Source: UBA1479 sp038109305
GTDB lineage: Bacteria; Pseudomonadota; Alphaproteobacteria; Rhodospirillales; Casp-alpha2
DNA length: 64,000 bases
Direction of reading: 5' to 3'
Assembly (NCBI GenBank): GCA_038109305.1
Contig: JAYNIR010000012.1
Span: 1-64,000 of the forward strand
Part shown: positions 51,550 through 61,510 of the stretch, in pieces
How the letters are laid out: every line of letters begins with the position of its first letter
Position numbering within the stretch: the stretch's first letter is position 1
The notes under the pieces: generated by a model
What the model was told of the DNA's origin: nothing
Database searches by the model: none
What the model saw: only the letters and a program-made list of their open reading frames with translations
Translations under genes and position numbers: made by a program

Positions 51550-53223
51550 TCAGGACGCTTTCAGAAGCGACGACGCCGCCGCCCGCGCTTCGTCGGTGAC
51601 TTCCGATCCGGCGAGCATGCGGGCGATTTCGTCCCGCCGGGCATCGGACTTGAGCGGTTCGACCGTGGTCGCCGCCCGATCACCGCCCGCCTGTTTCAAA
51701 ACCTTCAAATGCCCATGACCGCGTGCCGCCACCTGCGGCGAATGGGTGACGACCAGTACCTGAACAGCCTCCCCCAGTTTGCAAAGGCGTTCGCCGACCG
51801 CCGCTGCCGCCGCCCCACCGATGCCCTGGTCGACCTCGTCGAAAATCAGCGTCGACACCGTGTCCGCGTCAGCCAAAACCACCTTAAGCGCCAGCATGAA
51901 CCGCGCCAGTTCGCCGCCCGAGGCGATCTTGTTCAGGGGCCCAGGGTCTGTCCCCGGGTTTGTCGAAACCAGAAAGCGCACCCGTTCCGCCCCGCCGGGA
52001 CCCCAGGCGTCTTCGTCCAGCGGTTCCAGCGCCGTCATGAACCGCGCGCCGCTCAGGTGCAGAGGCTCGAATTCCTTGGTGATGGCCTTGTCCAGTTTCG
52101 CCGCCGCCTTGCGCCGGGCGTCGCCCAGTTTCTGCGACGCCTTGATATAGGTCTGCCGGGCTTCCGCCTCGGCGGCTTCCAATTTCTGCAAATCGCCGCT
52201 GCCGGTTTCGAGCGCATCCAGTTTCGCGGTCAGTCTCGCGAGAACATCGGCCAACCGGTCGGCCTCGACCCCGTGCTTCCGCGCCTGGGCGCGGAGCGCG
52301 AAAAGCCGTTCTTCCGCCGCTTCCAGTTTCGCCGGATCCAGGTCGAGCGCGTCTGACGCGCGATCCAACTGCTGTGCGCCTTCGGCCAGTTCCACCGCCG
52401 CGCGGGCCAATGCCTCGATCGCCGGGGTGAGTGCGCCCGCCGCCTTGTCGGCGACTCCTTCGAGCGCGCGCAGCGCCGATTGCAGGCTGTCTTCCGCCCC
52501 CGGCCCTTGTTCGAGCGCGGCCTTTGCCGCCGCTATGGCCTCCAAGACCTTTTCGCCGTGCATCATTAGGGCGCGTTCCTGGGCCAGCGACGCTTCTTCG
52601 CCGGGCGCGGGACTCAGCGCCGCCAGGTCGGCCTGCGATTGACGCAGGTATTCTTCGTCCCGGTGGGCCTGTTCCAACTCGTCCGCCGCTTGTTGGCGGG
52701 CCGCCGCCGCGTCCTGCCAGACGTTCCAGGCCGCACGGCAGGCTTCCGCCGGGCTGCTCAGCCCGCCGTAGGCGTCCAGCTGCCCCCGGTGCTCCGATGC
52801 GTTCAACAAGCGCTGGTTATCGAACTGGCCGTGGATTTCGACCAGTTCCTCGCTGATGCGGCGCAACAGGCCGACGCTGACCGGCTCGTCATTGATAAAA
52901 GCGCGGGAACGGCCGTCGGCACCCAGGCTCCGGCGCAGGATAATCTGGCCGGGCGCGTCGCCTTCGGGCAGGCCGTGTTCCGCCAGTTCAGCCATGATCG
53001 GCGCGCCGGGTGCGACCTCGAACGTCGCCGAAACCGTCGCCGGGCCGGCGCCGGCGCGGACCAATCGCGCTTCGGCCCGCACGCCCAACGCAAGCCCCAG
53101 CGCGTCCAATAGGATTGATTTACCGGCCCCCGTCTCGCCGGTCATGACGCAAAGCCCCTTGGGAAATTCCAAGGTCAGGCGGTCAATCAATACGACATCG
53201 CGGACCGAAAGGTTTGTCAGCAT
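51550..53223 (-). CDS. recN: DNA repair protein RecN
   Basis: 557-aa SMC-like ATPase. It begins LTNLSVRDVVLIDRLTLEF with Walker A GETGAGKSILLDALGLALG, a central coiled coil (~160-360), ASGGELARFMLALKVVL as signature and LIFDEVDQGIGGAAAAAVGE as Walker B. It acts in double-strand-break repair. It follows bamD in the usual alphaproteobacterial order. Confidence 0.97.
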   Translation of the reverse strand: MLTNLSVRDVVLIDRLTLEFPKGLCVMTGETGAGKSILLDALGLALGVRAEARLVRAGAGPATVSATFEVAPGAPIMAELAEHGLPEGDAPGQIILRRSLGADGRSRAFINDEPVSVGLLRRISEELVEIHGQFDNQRLLNASEHRGQLDAYGGLSSPAEACRAAWNVWQDAAAARQQAADELEQAHRDEEYLRQSQADLAALSPAPGEEASLAQERALMMHGEKVLEAIAAAKAALEQGPGAEDSLQSALRALEGVADKAAGALTPAIEALARAAVELAEGAQQLDRASDALDLDPAKLEAAEERLFALRAQARKHGVEADRLADVLARLTAKLDALETGSGDLQKLEAAEAEARQTYIKASQKLGDARRKAAAKLDKAITKEFEPLHLSGARFMTALEPLDEDAWGPGGAERVRFLVSTNPGTDPGPLNKIASGGELARFMLALKVVLADADTVSTLIFDEVDQGIGGAAAAAVGERLCKLGEAVQVLVVTHSPQVAARGHGHLKVLKQAGGDRAATTVEPLKSDARRDEIARMLAGSEVTDEARAAASSLLKAS

Positions 53224-53238
53224 GGAACGGATCGGGCC

Positions 53239-54072
53239 TTACCAGATCTTGAGTTTGTCGTACCAGGCGTTCTTGGGTTCATCCGGCCGGACTTGTTTGC
53301 CGGTCAACATCTCGTAGGAATCGAGATACCACTCACTGCCCGGAAAATTGTGGCCGAGGACGGAGGCCGTCTTTCGCGCCTCGTCAGTCAGGCCGAGCGC
53401 CAGATAAGCCTCGGTCAAGCGATGCAGCGCCTCCGGCACGTGCGTCGTCGTCTGGTACTGGTCAATGACAGAACGGAACCGGTTGATAGCCGCGAGATAT
53501 TGTTTCTGATTGTGGTAATAGCGCCCGATTTCCATTTCCTTGCCGGCCAGGTGGTCGTAGGTCAGTTCCAGCTTAAACTTGGCGTCGCGGGCGAACTTGC
53601 TTTCGGGGAACCGGGTTACCACTTCGTTCAGGCTCTGCAGCGCCAGACGGGTCATCTGCTGGTCCCGACTGATGTCGGAAATCTGTTCGTAATAGGTCAG
53701 GCCGCGCAGGTAATACGCATATCCCACGTCCTTGTTGGTGGGATGAAACTGGATAAACCGGTCGAGCGCCGCCGTCGCCTGATCGTAGTTGTTGGTTTTG
53801 TAATAACCGTAGGCGGCCATCAATTGCGCCTTGGTCGCCCAGACGGAATAAGGATGCTGGCGTTCGACCTCTTCAAACGACCGGGCCGCATCTACGAACT
53901 TACCTTCCTCCATCTGGTCAACTCCATTGTTGTAGAGCTGATCAATCGGCTTTTCCAAGTACTTGGCGGCGTCACCGTCACCAAAAAGCGAACACCCGCC
54001 GAGCGCCAGCACGGTCAAAAAGGCAGCGAACGGGCACTTCAGGCTTGGACGTTTTTGGAGGAAGGCTTTCAT
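53239..54072 (-). CDS. bamD: Outer membrane protein assembly factor BamD
   Basis: 277 aa. A lipoprotein signal ends in LALGGCSLFG. Five TPR-like repeats follow, for example LYNNGVDQMEEGKFVDAARS, AQLMAAYGYYKTNNYDQATA and YYLRGLTYYEQISDISRDQQ, the YfiO/ComL hallmark. It is an essential part of the BAM complex at the inner face of the outer membrane. ATG 54072 is preferred to one four codons upstream because it gives the shorter, standard signal peptide. Confidence 0.95.
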   Translation of the reverse strand: MKAFLQKRPSLKCPFAAFLTVLALGGCSLFGDGDAAKYLEKPIDQLYNNGVDQMEEGKFVDAARSFEEVERQHPYSVWATKAQLMAAYGYYKTNNYDQATAALDRFIQFHPTNKDVGYAYYLRGLTYYEQISDISRDQQMTRLALQSLNEVVTRFPESKFARDAKFKLELTYDHLAGKEMEIGRYYHNQKQYLAAINRFRSVIDQYQTTTHVPEALHRLTEAYLALGLTDEARKTASVLGHNFPGSEWYLDSYEMLTGKQVRPDEPKNAWYDKLKIW

Positions 54073-54315
54073 GGGGTCTCTCATGGGCGGAACGGGCCGG
54101 CCGGGCCCGGATTATACGGCCCCGGGGCCGCCGATATGGCCCCCGCAATATACCACGGGGACCCCGGGAATTAAAAAATCAATATGGCCGAATTACGCCC
54201 CGGATTACCCTATCAGGGACCGGGTTCCGGTCCGGTTCGGGGGCCCGAAAAAGCAAATCGCGCGCCGGACAGCAACGGAGCGCGATTTTCGGAAGCCGAT
54301 GGACCGGCCAAACGG

Positions 54316-55278
54316 TCAGCTCGCGTGAATACCGCCGTCGAGCGCGAGGCAGATTTCGTCGCCGGACAGTACGTCCAGGCACCAGGCATCCGGATCCTCG
54401 AACAACGCCCGCAACAGCGCGTTGTTCACCGCATGGCCTGCCCGTTCGCCCCGGTAGGCACCGATGATCTGGCCCCCCGCGAGATACAGATCGCCGACCG
54501 CGTCCAGCGCCTTGTGGCGGACGAATTCGTCTTCGTGGCGCAGGCCGTCTTCGTTCATCACCTTATCGCCGTCGATGACGATGGCGTTGTCGAGCGAGCC
54601 GCCCCGCGCCAGGCCGGCCTGACGCATGGCTTCGACCTCGTGCAGGAAGCCGAAGGTCCGGGCGTTCGCCAGCTCCTTGCAGAACGCGCCGTTGACGACG
54701 CCGAGCCGAAGGTGCTGGCGGCGGATCGCGTCGGACGCGAAATCGATTTCGAAATCGACAGAAAACACCGAGGCCGGCAATAGTTCGGCCCGGCCCTGAC
54801 CGGTTTCGACAGAAATCGGCTTAAGAACCCGGATGATCCGGCGGCAGGCATCTTGATCGATGACACCGGCTTTCTTGATCAGATCGACGAAGGGTTGCGA
54901 ACTGCCATCCATCACCGGCACTTCCGGACCGTCGAGCTCGACCAGTGCGTTATCGATGCCGCAGCCGGCCAATGCCGCCATCAGGTGTTCGACCGTGCCG
55001 ACGGTGACGCCGTCTTCATTGGCGATGGTGGAACACAGCCGCGTGTCGGCGACGCGGTCCCACAGTGCAGGAATGTAGGCCCCACCCGAACCGTCAACGT
55101 CGATGTCCGTGCGGCGGAAGACGATGCCGTGATTGGCCTCGGCGGGAAGAATGGTCATGGTCACGAGCGCGCCCGAATGCAGACCGACGCAAGTCGCCGT
55201 TACCGGCGCCTTCAACGTCCGCTGCCGAACCGTCGGAAGCTGGTCGATGGTCTGGGTGTCGCCCGTGGTCACGCTCAT
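54316..55278 (-). CDS. lpxC: UDP-3-O-acyl-N-acetylglucosamine deacetylase
   Basis: 320 aa. TVEHLMAALAGCGIDNALVE carries the first zinc His, and RHKALDAVGDLYLAGG carries the second His and the Asp. GERAGHAVNNALLRAL has the catalytic His. It commits UDP-GlcNAc precursors to lipid A. The family N-terminus corresponds to ATG 55278; the frame runs 31 codons further upstream but is Arg-rich there. It lies downstream of ftsZ, the usual place in alphaproteobacteria. Confidence 0.96.
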   Translation of the reverse strand: MSVTTGDTQTIDQLPTVRQRTLKAPVTATCVGLHSGALVTMTILPAEANHGIVFRRTDIDVDGSGGAYIPALWDRVADTRLCSTIANEDGVTVGTVEHLMAALAGCGIDNALVELDGPEVPVMDGSSQPFVDLIKKAGVIDQDACRRIIRVLKPISVETGQGRAELLPASVFSVDFEIDFASDAIRRQHLRLGVVNGAFCKELANARTFGFLHEVEAMRQAGLARGGSLDNAIVIDGDKVMNEDGLRHEDEFVRHKALDAVGDLYLAGGQIIGAYRGERAGHAVNNALLRALFEDPDAWCLDVLSGDEICLALDGGIHAS

Positions 55279-55394
55279 GAAATTTTTCTCTTTCGGGCCC
55301 GTCGGGGCCGCTTTTTGTGGTCGTCGGCCGCGTCCCGTGCCGCGGCTCTTATGAAACCCCTCGTAAACCATTGAGGGGCTTGGGATAGAAGAAC

Positions 55395-55424
55395 TCCCAG
55401 GTTCTTGATAACCAGAACCTGGGA
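55395..55424. repeat. Perfect inverted repeat between ftsZ and lpxC
   Basis: The 11-bp arms TCCCAGGTTCT and AGAACCTGGGA are separated by 8 nt. The pair is flanked by outer complementary TGAGGG (55372-55377) and CCCTCA. No T-tract follows in the ftsZ direction, so it may be a structured terminator, an mRNA stabiliser or an operator ahead of lpxC. Confidence 0.7.
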
Positions 55425-55475
55425 ATCCCTCAAATCAACATTTGTTACCGATTGTTACGGAGTTTCACCGTCCTT

Positions 55476-57350
55476 TCAGTTCGCCTGGCGGCGCAAAAAA
55501 GCGGGGATATTCAACAGGTCATCCTCGGACGCCGCCGTTTGCGGGCGCTCGGCCGAATCTATCCCACCCAGCTTGGGCTTTGCCAGGGATTCCGCCGATT
55601 CGGCCCGAACCGGGTGGGCGACCGGCTGGGCCGGTTTCAGCGTCTGAACCGGTGACGGCTTGGCCTGCGGGGCCGGTTGAGCCATTTCGGGCGCCGGTTT
55701 AGCGGTACGCGAGCGGATCAGGGCGTCGATGGTGCCGCCCTGTTCGGTCCGGGCGGCAGGCGCCGGCTGGGGCGCCGGGGCCGGAGTCGGTGCCGGGGTC
55801 AGGGCCTGAACGGGCGCCGGCGCAGCCTTCTCGGGCGATTTCACCCGGCCGGTGCCGGTCACCCGCTCGAACAAGGACAACCCCTTGTCCTCGCGGAACC
55901 GCTGCAGCAGGCCGGGACCTTTGGCCGGCAGATCGGCGTCGGCGTCGGTCGAACCGTTGACCATGGCCGCGACTTCGAACGGGTTGGCGCCGGGCGCCGG
56001 GCCGTACATCACATCATCGTCTTCGACTTCAACCGCCTGCGGCGGGATGAAGCGTCCGACGTTGTTGGCGCCGGGAAGCGCCGCCGGGCGCGCCGGCAGA
56101 GGCGCCGGTTCCGGTTCCGCCGCCAGCGGGTCGTCTTCCATGGCGGAGCCGGCGATCATATCGCCGTCATCTTCGGCTTCCATCGCGGCGGCGTCGGACA
56201 TATCCGGCATTTCCGCAGCGGCGGACCCCGTGATGTCGATTTCTTCCGGTTCCGCTTCGGCCACTTCCGGCATGGCGATTTCAGCTACCGGTTCTTCGGC
56301 CGGGCGCGGGACACGCACCGGTTCGATCCGCCGGGCCGTCGACAGGATATCCAGGTGCAAGGGCAGCTGACCTTCGGCGGCCTCCAACCCGGTCGCGACG
56401 ACGGAAACCCGCATGGTGCCCTCCATTGACGTATCGAAAGCCGAGCCGATGATGATGTAGGCGTCTTCGTCCACTTCGGCGCGGACCCGGTTGGCGGCTT
56501 CGTCGACTTCGAACAGTGTGATGTCATCGCCGCCGGTGATGTTGATCAGCACGCCCCTGGCACCGCGCATGGAGGCATCGTCCAGAAGCGGATTAGAAAT
56601 CGCCGCCTCCGCCGCGTCCAGCGCCCGGCGCTCGCCTGCCGCTTCGCCGGTGCCCATCATCGCCCGGCCCATCCCGGCCATCACCGACTGCACGTCGGCG
56701 AAGTCCAGGTTAATCAGGCCCGGCATGACCATCAGGTCGGTGATCGACCGCACGCCCGAATATAGAACGTCGTCCGCCATCTTGAAGGCGTCGGCGAAGG
56801 TGGTTTTTTCGTTGGCGACCCTGAACAGGTTCTGGTTCGGGATGATGATCAGGGTATCGACGTATTGCGACAATTCCTCAAGGCCGGCTTCGGCCAGGCG
56901 CATCCGGTGGCTGCCTTCGAACTGGAAGGGCTTGGTCACCACGCCGACGGTCAGGATGCCGTTTTCACGGGCCGCCTGGGCGATGATCGGCGCTGCCCCG
57001 GTGCCCGTACCGCCGCCCATGCCGGCGGCGATGAACACCATGTTGGCGTCACCCAATTCGTTGATAATGGCCTCGATGGATTCTTCGGCCGCCGCGCGCC
57101 CGACTTCGGGCTTGGAGCCCGCACCCAGGCCCTTAGTCACGTGATTGCCCAGCTGGATCCGGCGTTCCGCCTTGGACAGCTTAAGTGACTGCGCGTCCGT
57201 GTTGGCGACGATGAAATCGCAGCCTTCGAGGTTCGCGGCGATCATGTTCGAAACGGCGTTGCCGCCCGCACCGCCCACACCGATGACACAGATCCGAGGC
57301 TTCAGTTCGGGGGTCTCGGTGTTCTCGGGTACTGTAATGTTAATGCTCAT
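55476..57350 (-). CDS. ftsZ: Cell division protein FtsZ
   Basis: 624 aa, long for FtsZ. The GTPase core (~18-330) has CVIGVGGAGGNAVSNM, the tubulin signature GGGTGTG (112-118) and NLDFADVQSVMAGMGRAMMG (T7-loop region). A ~280-residue Pro/Ala/Glu-rich linker, including PAPTPAPAPQPAPAA, follows, then the C-terminal peptide LLNIPAFLRRQAN that binds FtsA. Such long linkers are common in alphaproteobacteria. GGAGG precedes ATG 57350. Confidence 0.97.
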   Translation of the reverse strand: MSINITVPENTETPELKPRICVIGVGGAGGNAVSNMIAANLEGCDFIVANTDAQSLKLSKAERRIQLGNHVTKGLGAGSKPEVGRAAAEESIEAIINELGDANMVFIAAGMGGGTGTGAAPIIAQAARENGILTVGVVTKPFQFEGSHRMRLAEAGLEELSQYVDTLIIIPNQNLFRVANEKTTFADAFKMADDVLYSGVRSITDLMVMPGLINLDFADVQSVMAGMGRAMMGTGEAAGERRALDAAEAAISNPLLDDASMRGARGVLINITGGDDITLFEVDEAANRVRAEVDEDAYIIIGSAFDTSMEGTMRVSVVATGLEAAEGQLPLHLDILSTARRIEPVRVPRPAEEPVAEIAMPEVAEAEPEEIDITGSAAAEMPDMSDAAAMEAEDDGDMIAGSAMEDDPLAAEPEPAPLPARPAALPGANNVGRFIPPQAVEVEDDDVMYGPAPGANPFEVAAMVNGSTDADADLPAKGPGLLQRFREDKGLSLFERVTGTGRVKSPEKAAPAPVQALTPAPTPAPAPQPAPAARTEQGGTIDALIRSRTAKPAPEMAQPAPQAKPSPVQTLKPAQPVAHPVRAESAESLAKPKLGGIDSAERPQTAASEDDLLNIPAFLRRQAN

Positions 57351-57458
57351 CTTTCTGCCTCCGATGATTACTTGCCTCTCGGCCGAATGCAACCGGGACC
57401 AGCATGGTCAGGGTCGATCTTTGAGAGGAGGGTTAAAACCAAGTCATTGCTCCAGTTG

Positions 57459-58739
57459 TTAAAAGTTTTCCCGCAGCCATTGCCCGAACCTGCCGAGTGC
57501 CCCGCTGCGTTCCTTGACCGGCTGGAAACCCGCGCCGGCAATCTCCAAGGGGTTTTCCACGGCGTAGCGGATCAGCCCGGCCGAGGTTGCAAACCCCGGT
57601 CCCGCCACCACATCGGAAAGCCCCGCGACACCGCGCGGCTTCGCAAGCCGCACCTGCCGCCCCAAAATGTCGCCCGCCAGCTGGGCCAGGCCCGAAAGCT
57701 GGCTGGCGCCGCCGGTCAGAACGACGCGCTGGCCGATGGCCCGGTCGAAGCCGCTTTTGACCAGACGGTCGCGGACCAGTTCGATAATTTCTTCCGCCCG
57801 CGGACGAACGATCCCGACCAGGACCGACCGCGGCACCTGGGTGCTGGCGTTTTCCCGGTCCTCGCCGATCAGCGGCACGGGGATCATTTCCGCGTCGTCG
57901 GACGGTGTCGGAATTACATTGCCGAACAGCGTCTTCATGCGTTCGGCGCTGTCGAGGGGCGTAGACAGCCCGCGCGCGATGTCGCTGGTCATGTGGCCGC
58001 CGCCAAGCGGGATCACGTCCGTGTGCACGGGCTGGCCATCGCAGAAGATGGCGAGCGAGGTCACCCCGCCGCCGATGTCGATGCAGGTGGTGCCGAGTTC
58101 CCGTTCGTCGTCGACCAGACAGGCCAGCGCGGAGGCAAGCGGCGTCGACACAAGCGTGTCGATTTCAAGGTGACACCGGTCGACGGCGCTGCGCAGGTTT
58201 TTCACCGGGCTCGCTTGCGCCGTCACCATGTGAACGTTGACGCCCAGCCGTTCGCCAAACATGCCGCGCGGATCGCGGACTCCGCGGTTGTCATCGACGC
58301 TGTATCCGACCGGAATCGAATGGATCAGTTCATGATCAGCGGGTTTGTTGGCTTCCAGCAGGTCCGGCGACAACACTCGGTGCAGGTGCACGTCATCGAT
58401 TTCCTGGCCGCCGATCTGCGTCTGCGTCGCGATCAGTTGCGACGCCGGGCGGCCGCATGACAGGTTGACGTAAACCTTGTGAATGTTTTCTCCGACCATG
58501 GCCTCGGCGGCTTCGACCGTGGCGCGGATCGTCGCCTCGGCAGCGTCCAGATCGATGACCGATCCACTTTTCACGCCATGCGATTTCTGATGCCCGATGC
58601 CGACGACGCGGGCCGTCACCTGGTCGCCGGCGACCCCAGTCGCGAGCCTGGCGATCAGGCACGACACTTTGGTCGAGCCCACGTCCAACGCGGCGACAAG
58701 GCCGGTCTTGGGTCTCATACTGCCGATGGGTTTTTTCAT
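57459..58739 (-). CDS. ftsA: Cell division protein FtsA
   Basis: 426-aa actin-like ATPase. It begins VAALDVGSTKVSCLIARL (phosphate 1), has GTTCIDIGGGVTSLAIFCDG (phosphate 2) and VVLTGGASQLSGLAQLA (adenosine site), and ends with the amphipathic membrane-targeting helix RFGQWLRENF. It anchors the Z-ring. ATG 58739 behind GAGAGG is chosen over an upstream frame that overlaps ftsQ. Confidence 0.96.
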   Translation of the reverse strand: MKKPIGSMRPKTGLVAALDVGSTKVSCLIARLATGVAGDQVTARVVGIGHQKSHGVKSGSVIDLDAAEATIRATVEAAEAMVGENIHKVYVNLSCGRPASQLIATQTQIGGQEIDDVHLHRVLSPDLLEANKPADHELIHSIPVGYSVDDNRGVRDPRGMFGERLGVNVHMVTAQASPVKNLRSAVDRCHLEIDTLVSTPLASALACLVDDERELGTTCIDIGGGVTSLAIFCDGQPVHTDVIPLGGGHMTSDIARGLSTPLDSAERMKTLFGNVIPTPSDDAEMIPVPLIGEDRENASTQVPRSVLVGIVRPRAEEIIELVRDRLVKSGFDRAIGQRVVLTGGASQLSGLAQLAGDILGRQVRLAKPRGVAGLSDVVAGPGFATSAGLIRYAVENPLEIAGAGFQPVKERSGALGRFGQWLRENF

Positions 58740-58770
58740 TCGATGCCTCTCTTTTCTTATCCTCGGCGGA

Positions 58771-59655
58771 TCAAGTTTCCTGGCCACGGGGCCGTTTTTC
58801 GGGTTTCGGCTTGGTCGCTTTGCGGACGATCAGGCGGTCCGGCAGACGCAAGTCCAAGGCCTCGACATCGCGGTCGAGCACCTTGTGCTGGCGTTCGTAT
58901 TCGGCGAGCCTGAGCCACGCCGCGGCCGGATTGTCTTCGGGCAATTGCACGTCGATGCCGTTTTCCAGAACCAGGTTCCAACGCCGGCCCGACACGCGGA
59001 CGGCAGCCCGCACCTGGGCCATCAGGTCCGGTTCCTTCCGCAGTGTTTCCAATAGCGCCTTGGCGTGTTCCGGCGCATCGAGGCCAACCACCACGGGCAG
59101 GTCGGAAAACCGCTCAAGCCCGGACTTCAGAATCACTTTCCCGTCTTCATCGATCAGCTGGAACGCACCCTGGTTTTGCCAAAGCGCCATGGGTACGCGT
59201 TCAGTGATGTGCAGCTGCACGGTGCCCGGCAGCATCCGTTCGACCACCGCCGATTTGACCCACGGTAGTTTTTCGACCCGCTTGCGCGCGTCGTCTGGAT
59301 CGAAGCCGAACATGGGTTGGCCGCGGTTGAGCTTCAGCGCCACCAGGAGTTTCTCCCGCGTCGTCTGCGACCGGCCGGTGACGAAAATTTCTTCGATGCG
59401 GAGCCCGGCCTTCGCCGTGCTGTCGACGACCCAGGATTTTGCCTGATCAGGCATCTGTGGCAGCACATCGCTGCGCCACACCCACCAGCCGCCGGCGGCC
59501 ATGCCGGTTCCGACAATGACCAGAGCGCCCGCCATGAGCACGCGGCTTAACCGGCCCCGCAACACCACCTTGCGCGGCTGACCGATCTTGCGCGCCTTCA
59601 GGCTTTCGTCCTGTTTCTCGGTTGCGCTTATGTCTTCCCGTTTCTTCCGCGTCAT
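58771..59655 (-). CDS. ftsQ: Cell division protein FtsQ
   Basis: 294 aa. A Lys/Arg-rich cytoplasmic start (TRKKREDISATEKQDESLKA) is followed by one transmembrane helix (VLMAGALVIVGTGMAAGGWWV). The POTRA domain begins at GLRIEEIFVTGRSQTTREKL, and the FtsQ domain has PWVKSAVVERMLPGTVQLHI. It is a bitopic divisome protein. The start codon overlaps the ddl stop by 1 nt, which rejects the longer frame. Confidence 0.94.
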   Translation of the reverse strand: MTRKKREDISATEKQDESLKARKIGQPRKVVLRGRLSRVLMAGALVIVGTGMAAGGWWVWRSDVLPQMPDQAKSWVVDSTAKAGLRIEEIFVTGRSQTTREKLLVALKLNRGQPMFGFDPDDARKRVEKLPWVKSAVVERMLPGTVQLHITERVPMALWQNQGAFQLIDEDGKVILKSGLERFSDLPVVVGLDAPEHAKALLETLRKEPDLMAQVRAAVRVSGRRWNLVLENGIDVQLPEDNPAAAWLRLAEYERQHKVLDRDVEALDLRLPDRLIVRKATKPKPEKRPRGQET

Positions 59656-60557
59656 CAGTCGCACTCCGCCTTCTCGACCATCCAGACAACCAAGTCTCTG
59701 AAATCCATGCCCTTGTAGGCCGCCTGTTCCGGCACCAAAGACGTGGGCGTCATGCCCGGTTGGGTGTTGATTTCCAGCATGAATAAATTTTCGCCGTCGA
59801 AGCGCAGGTCTGCCCGCGCGATGCCGCGGCACCCGACGACGCCATAGGCCAGTTCCGACAGCCGAAGGCATTCATCGTAGACGGCCTTGTCGATCTCCGC
59901 CGGGACGACGTGGATGGACCCGCCGTCGGCGTACTTGGCGTCGTAGTCGTAAAACCCGCGCGACGTGGTGATTTCGGTGACCGCCATCGCTTCGCCACCC
60001 ATGACGGAAACGGTCAGCTCCCGGCCCGGCACGAACCGTTCGACCATGACTTCTTCACCGAAGGCCCAGCCGTCGCCCTGGAACGGCGGTGAGTTGTCGC
60101 CGTCGCGGACGATATGGATACCGACGCTGGATCCTTCGTTCACCGGCTTGACCACATAAGGCCGCCCCATGGGTTCGCTCGCCCGCGCCGCTTCGGCCGT
60201 TGTCAACACATGCTCCGGCACCGGAATACCGACGGACTGGAACAGCCGCTTGGCCATGGGTTTGTCCATGGCAACGGCGGACGCCAGCAGGCCCGAATGG
60301 GTGTAGGGAATGCCCAGGATGTCCAGGAGCCCCTGGACGCAGCCGTCTTCTCCGAACCGCCCGTGGAGCGCGTTGAAAACCGTATCCGGGCGCGGATAAA
60401 GCCGGGTCAAGAGCGCCCCCATGTCGCGCTGCACGTCGATGGTGGTGACGCTGTATCCCGCTTCCGTCAGTGCCTTGGCGCACGCAGCGCCGGACACCAG
60501 CGAGACTTCGCGTTCAGCCGACCAGCCGCCCATCAGAACCGCAACCTGCTGTGTCAT
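59655..60557 (-). CDS. ddl: D-alanine--D-alanine ligase
   Basis: 300-aa ATP-grasp enzyme. It begins VAVLMGGWSAEREVSLVSG, then FNALHGRFGEDGCVQGLLD, YVVKPVNEGSSVGIHIV, and LFMLEINTQPGMTPTSLVPE with metal-binding Glu/Asn. It makes the D-Ala-D-Ala dipeptide of peptidoglycan. The ATG lies within the murB end (4-nt overlap). Confidence 0.96.
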   Translation of the reverse strand: MTQQVAVLMGGWSAEREVSLVSGAACAKALTEAGYSVTTIDVQRDMGALLTRLYPRPDTVFNALHGRFGEDGCVQGLLDILGIPYTHSGLLASAVAMDKPMAKRLFQSVGIPVPEHVLTTAEAARASEPMGRPYVVKPVNEGSSVGIHIVRDGDNSPPFQGDGWAFGEEVMVERFVPGRELTVSVMGGEAMAVTEITTSRGFYDYDAKYADGGSIHVVPAEIDKAVYDECLRLSELAYGVVGCRGIARADLRFDGENLFMLEINTQPGMTPTSLVPEQAAYKGMDFRDLVVWMVEKAECD

Positions 60558-61510
60558 GGCGTCACCTCCTTCGGCGCGCCAGGGGCCGGCACGCCGATGC
60601 GGCGGATTTCCCAGTGCAGATCAACGCCGGTTTTGGCCAGCACCCGGCGACGCACTTCCTCGCCCAGCCCTTCCAGGTCGGACGCCAGCGCGTTGCCGGT
60701 GTTGATCAGGAAATTGCAATGCTGCGACGACACTTGCGCGCCGCCCCAGGTCAGCCCGCGGCACCCGGCCTCCTCGATCAGTTCCCAGGCCTTGTGCCCT
60801 TCGGGGTTGGCGAAGGTCGATCCGCCGGTTCGCAGTTTCACCGGCTGGGTTTCCCCGCGCATGTCCTGGATTTGTTTCATGCGGGCGGCGATCGCATCTT
60901 TGTCGCCGGGCGTGCCTTCGAGAACCGCGTCGACGAAGATCACGCTTTCCAGCTGCCCCGACCGGCGATAGGCGAAGGCCATGTCGGCCGGGGTGAGGGC
61001 CGCAACCTCTCCCCGGCCTGACCCAAGGTCGATCACTGCCCGGGCGGAAACGAATACATCTTTGATTTCGGACCCGTAGGCGCCCGCGTTCATGCGAAGC
61101 GCGCCGCCGACCGTGCCCGGAATGCCGATCATGAATTCAAGCCCCGCGATGCCGGCGTCCCGCGCCGCGCGAGCGACGTTCACGTCCATGGCACCGGCGC
61201 CGGCGGCGATGCGATTGCCGTCGACGGAAATCCCGGCAAAGGCCTTGCCGAGGCGGATGACCACGCCCGGCACTCCGCCGTCGCGGATCAAAAGGTTCGA
61301 GGAGACGCCGATCACCGTTACCGGCACATCTTTCTGGAGCGCACCGACGAAGGCCGCGAGGTCTTCCACATCCGCCGGCTCGAACAGTACTTCCGCCGGG
61401 CCGCCGGCGCGGAACCACGACAGCGGCGCCAACGGGGCATGAGCGGTCAGCCGCCCGCGCACCGGCGGCAGGCTGTCCAAAAGGGTCGTATCGCGCTTCG
61501 CCACCATCAT
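60554..61510 (-). CDS. murB: UDP-N-acetylenolpyruvoylglucosamine reductase
   Basis: 318-aa flavoprotein. APLSWFRAGGPAEVLFEPAD starts the FAD domain, followed by VIGVSSNLLIRDGGVPGVVI, GLEFMIGIPGTVGGALRMNAGAYG, and the catalytic Ser in LRTGGSTFANPEG. It reduces the enolpyruvyl group to make UDP-MurNAc. The ATG at 61510 overlaps the murC stop by 4 nt (ATGA). A second ATG follows directly. Confidence 0.96.
   Translation of the reverse strand: MMVAKRDTTLLDSLPPVRGRLTAHAPLAPLSWFRAGGPAEVLFEPADVEDLAAFVGALQKDVPVTVIGVSSNLLIRDGGVPGVVIRLGKAFAGISVDGNRIAAGAGAMDVNVARAARDAGIAGLEFMIGIPGTVGGALRMNAGAYGSEIKDVFVSARAVIDLGSGRGEVAALTPADMAFAYRRSGQLESVIFVDAVLEGTPGDKDAIAARMKQIQDMRGETQPVKLRTGGSTFANPEGHKAWELIEEAGCRGLTWGGAQVSSQHCNFLINTGNALASDLEGLGEEVRRRVLAKTGVDLHWEIRRIGVPAPGAPKEVTP

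Noticed and set aside
57372..58460. 362-codon plus-strand ORF over ftsA
   Set aside because: It is antisense to a complete ftsA and rich in His/Arg/Gln; a shadow frame.
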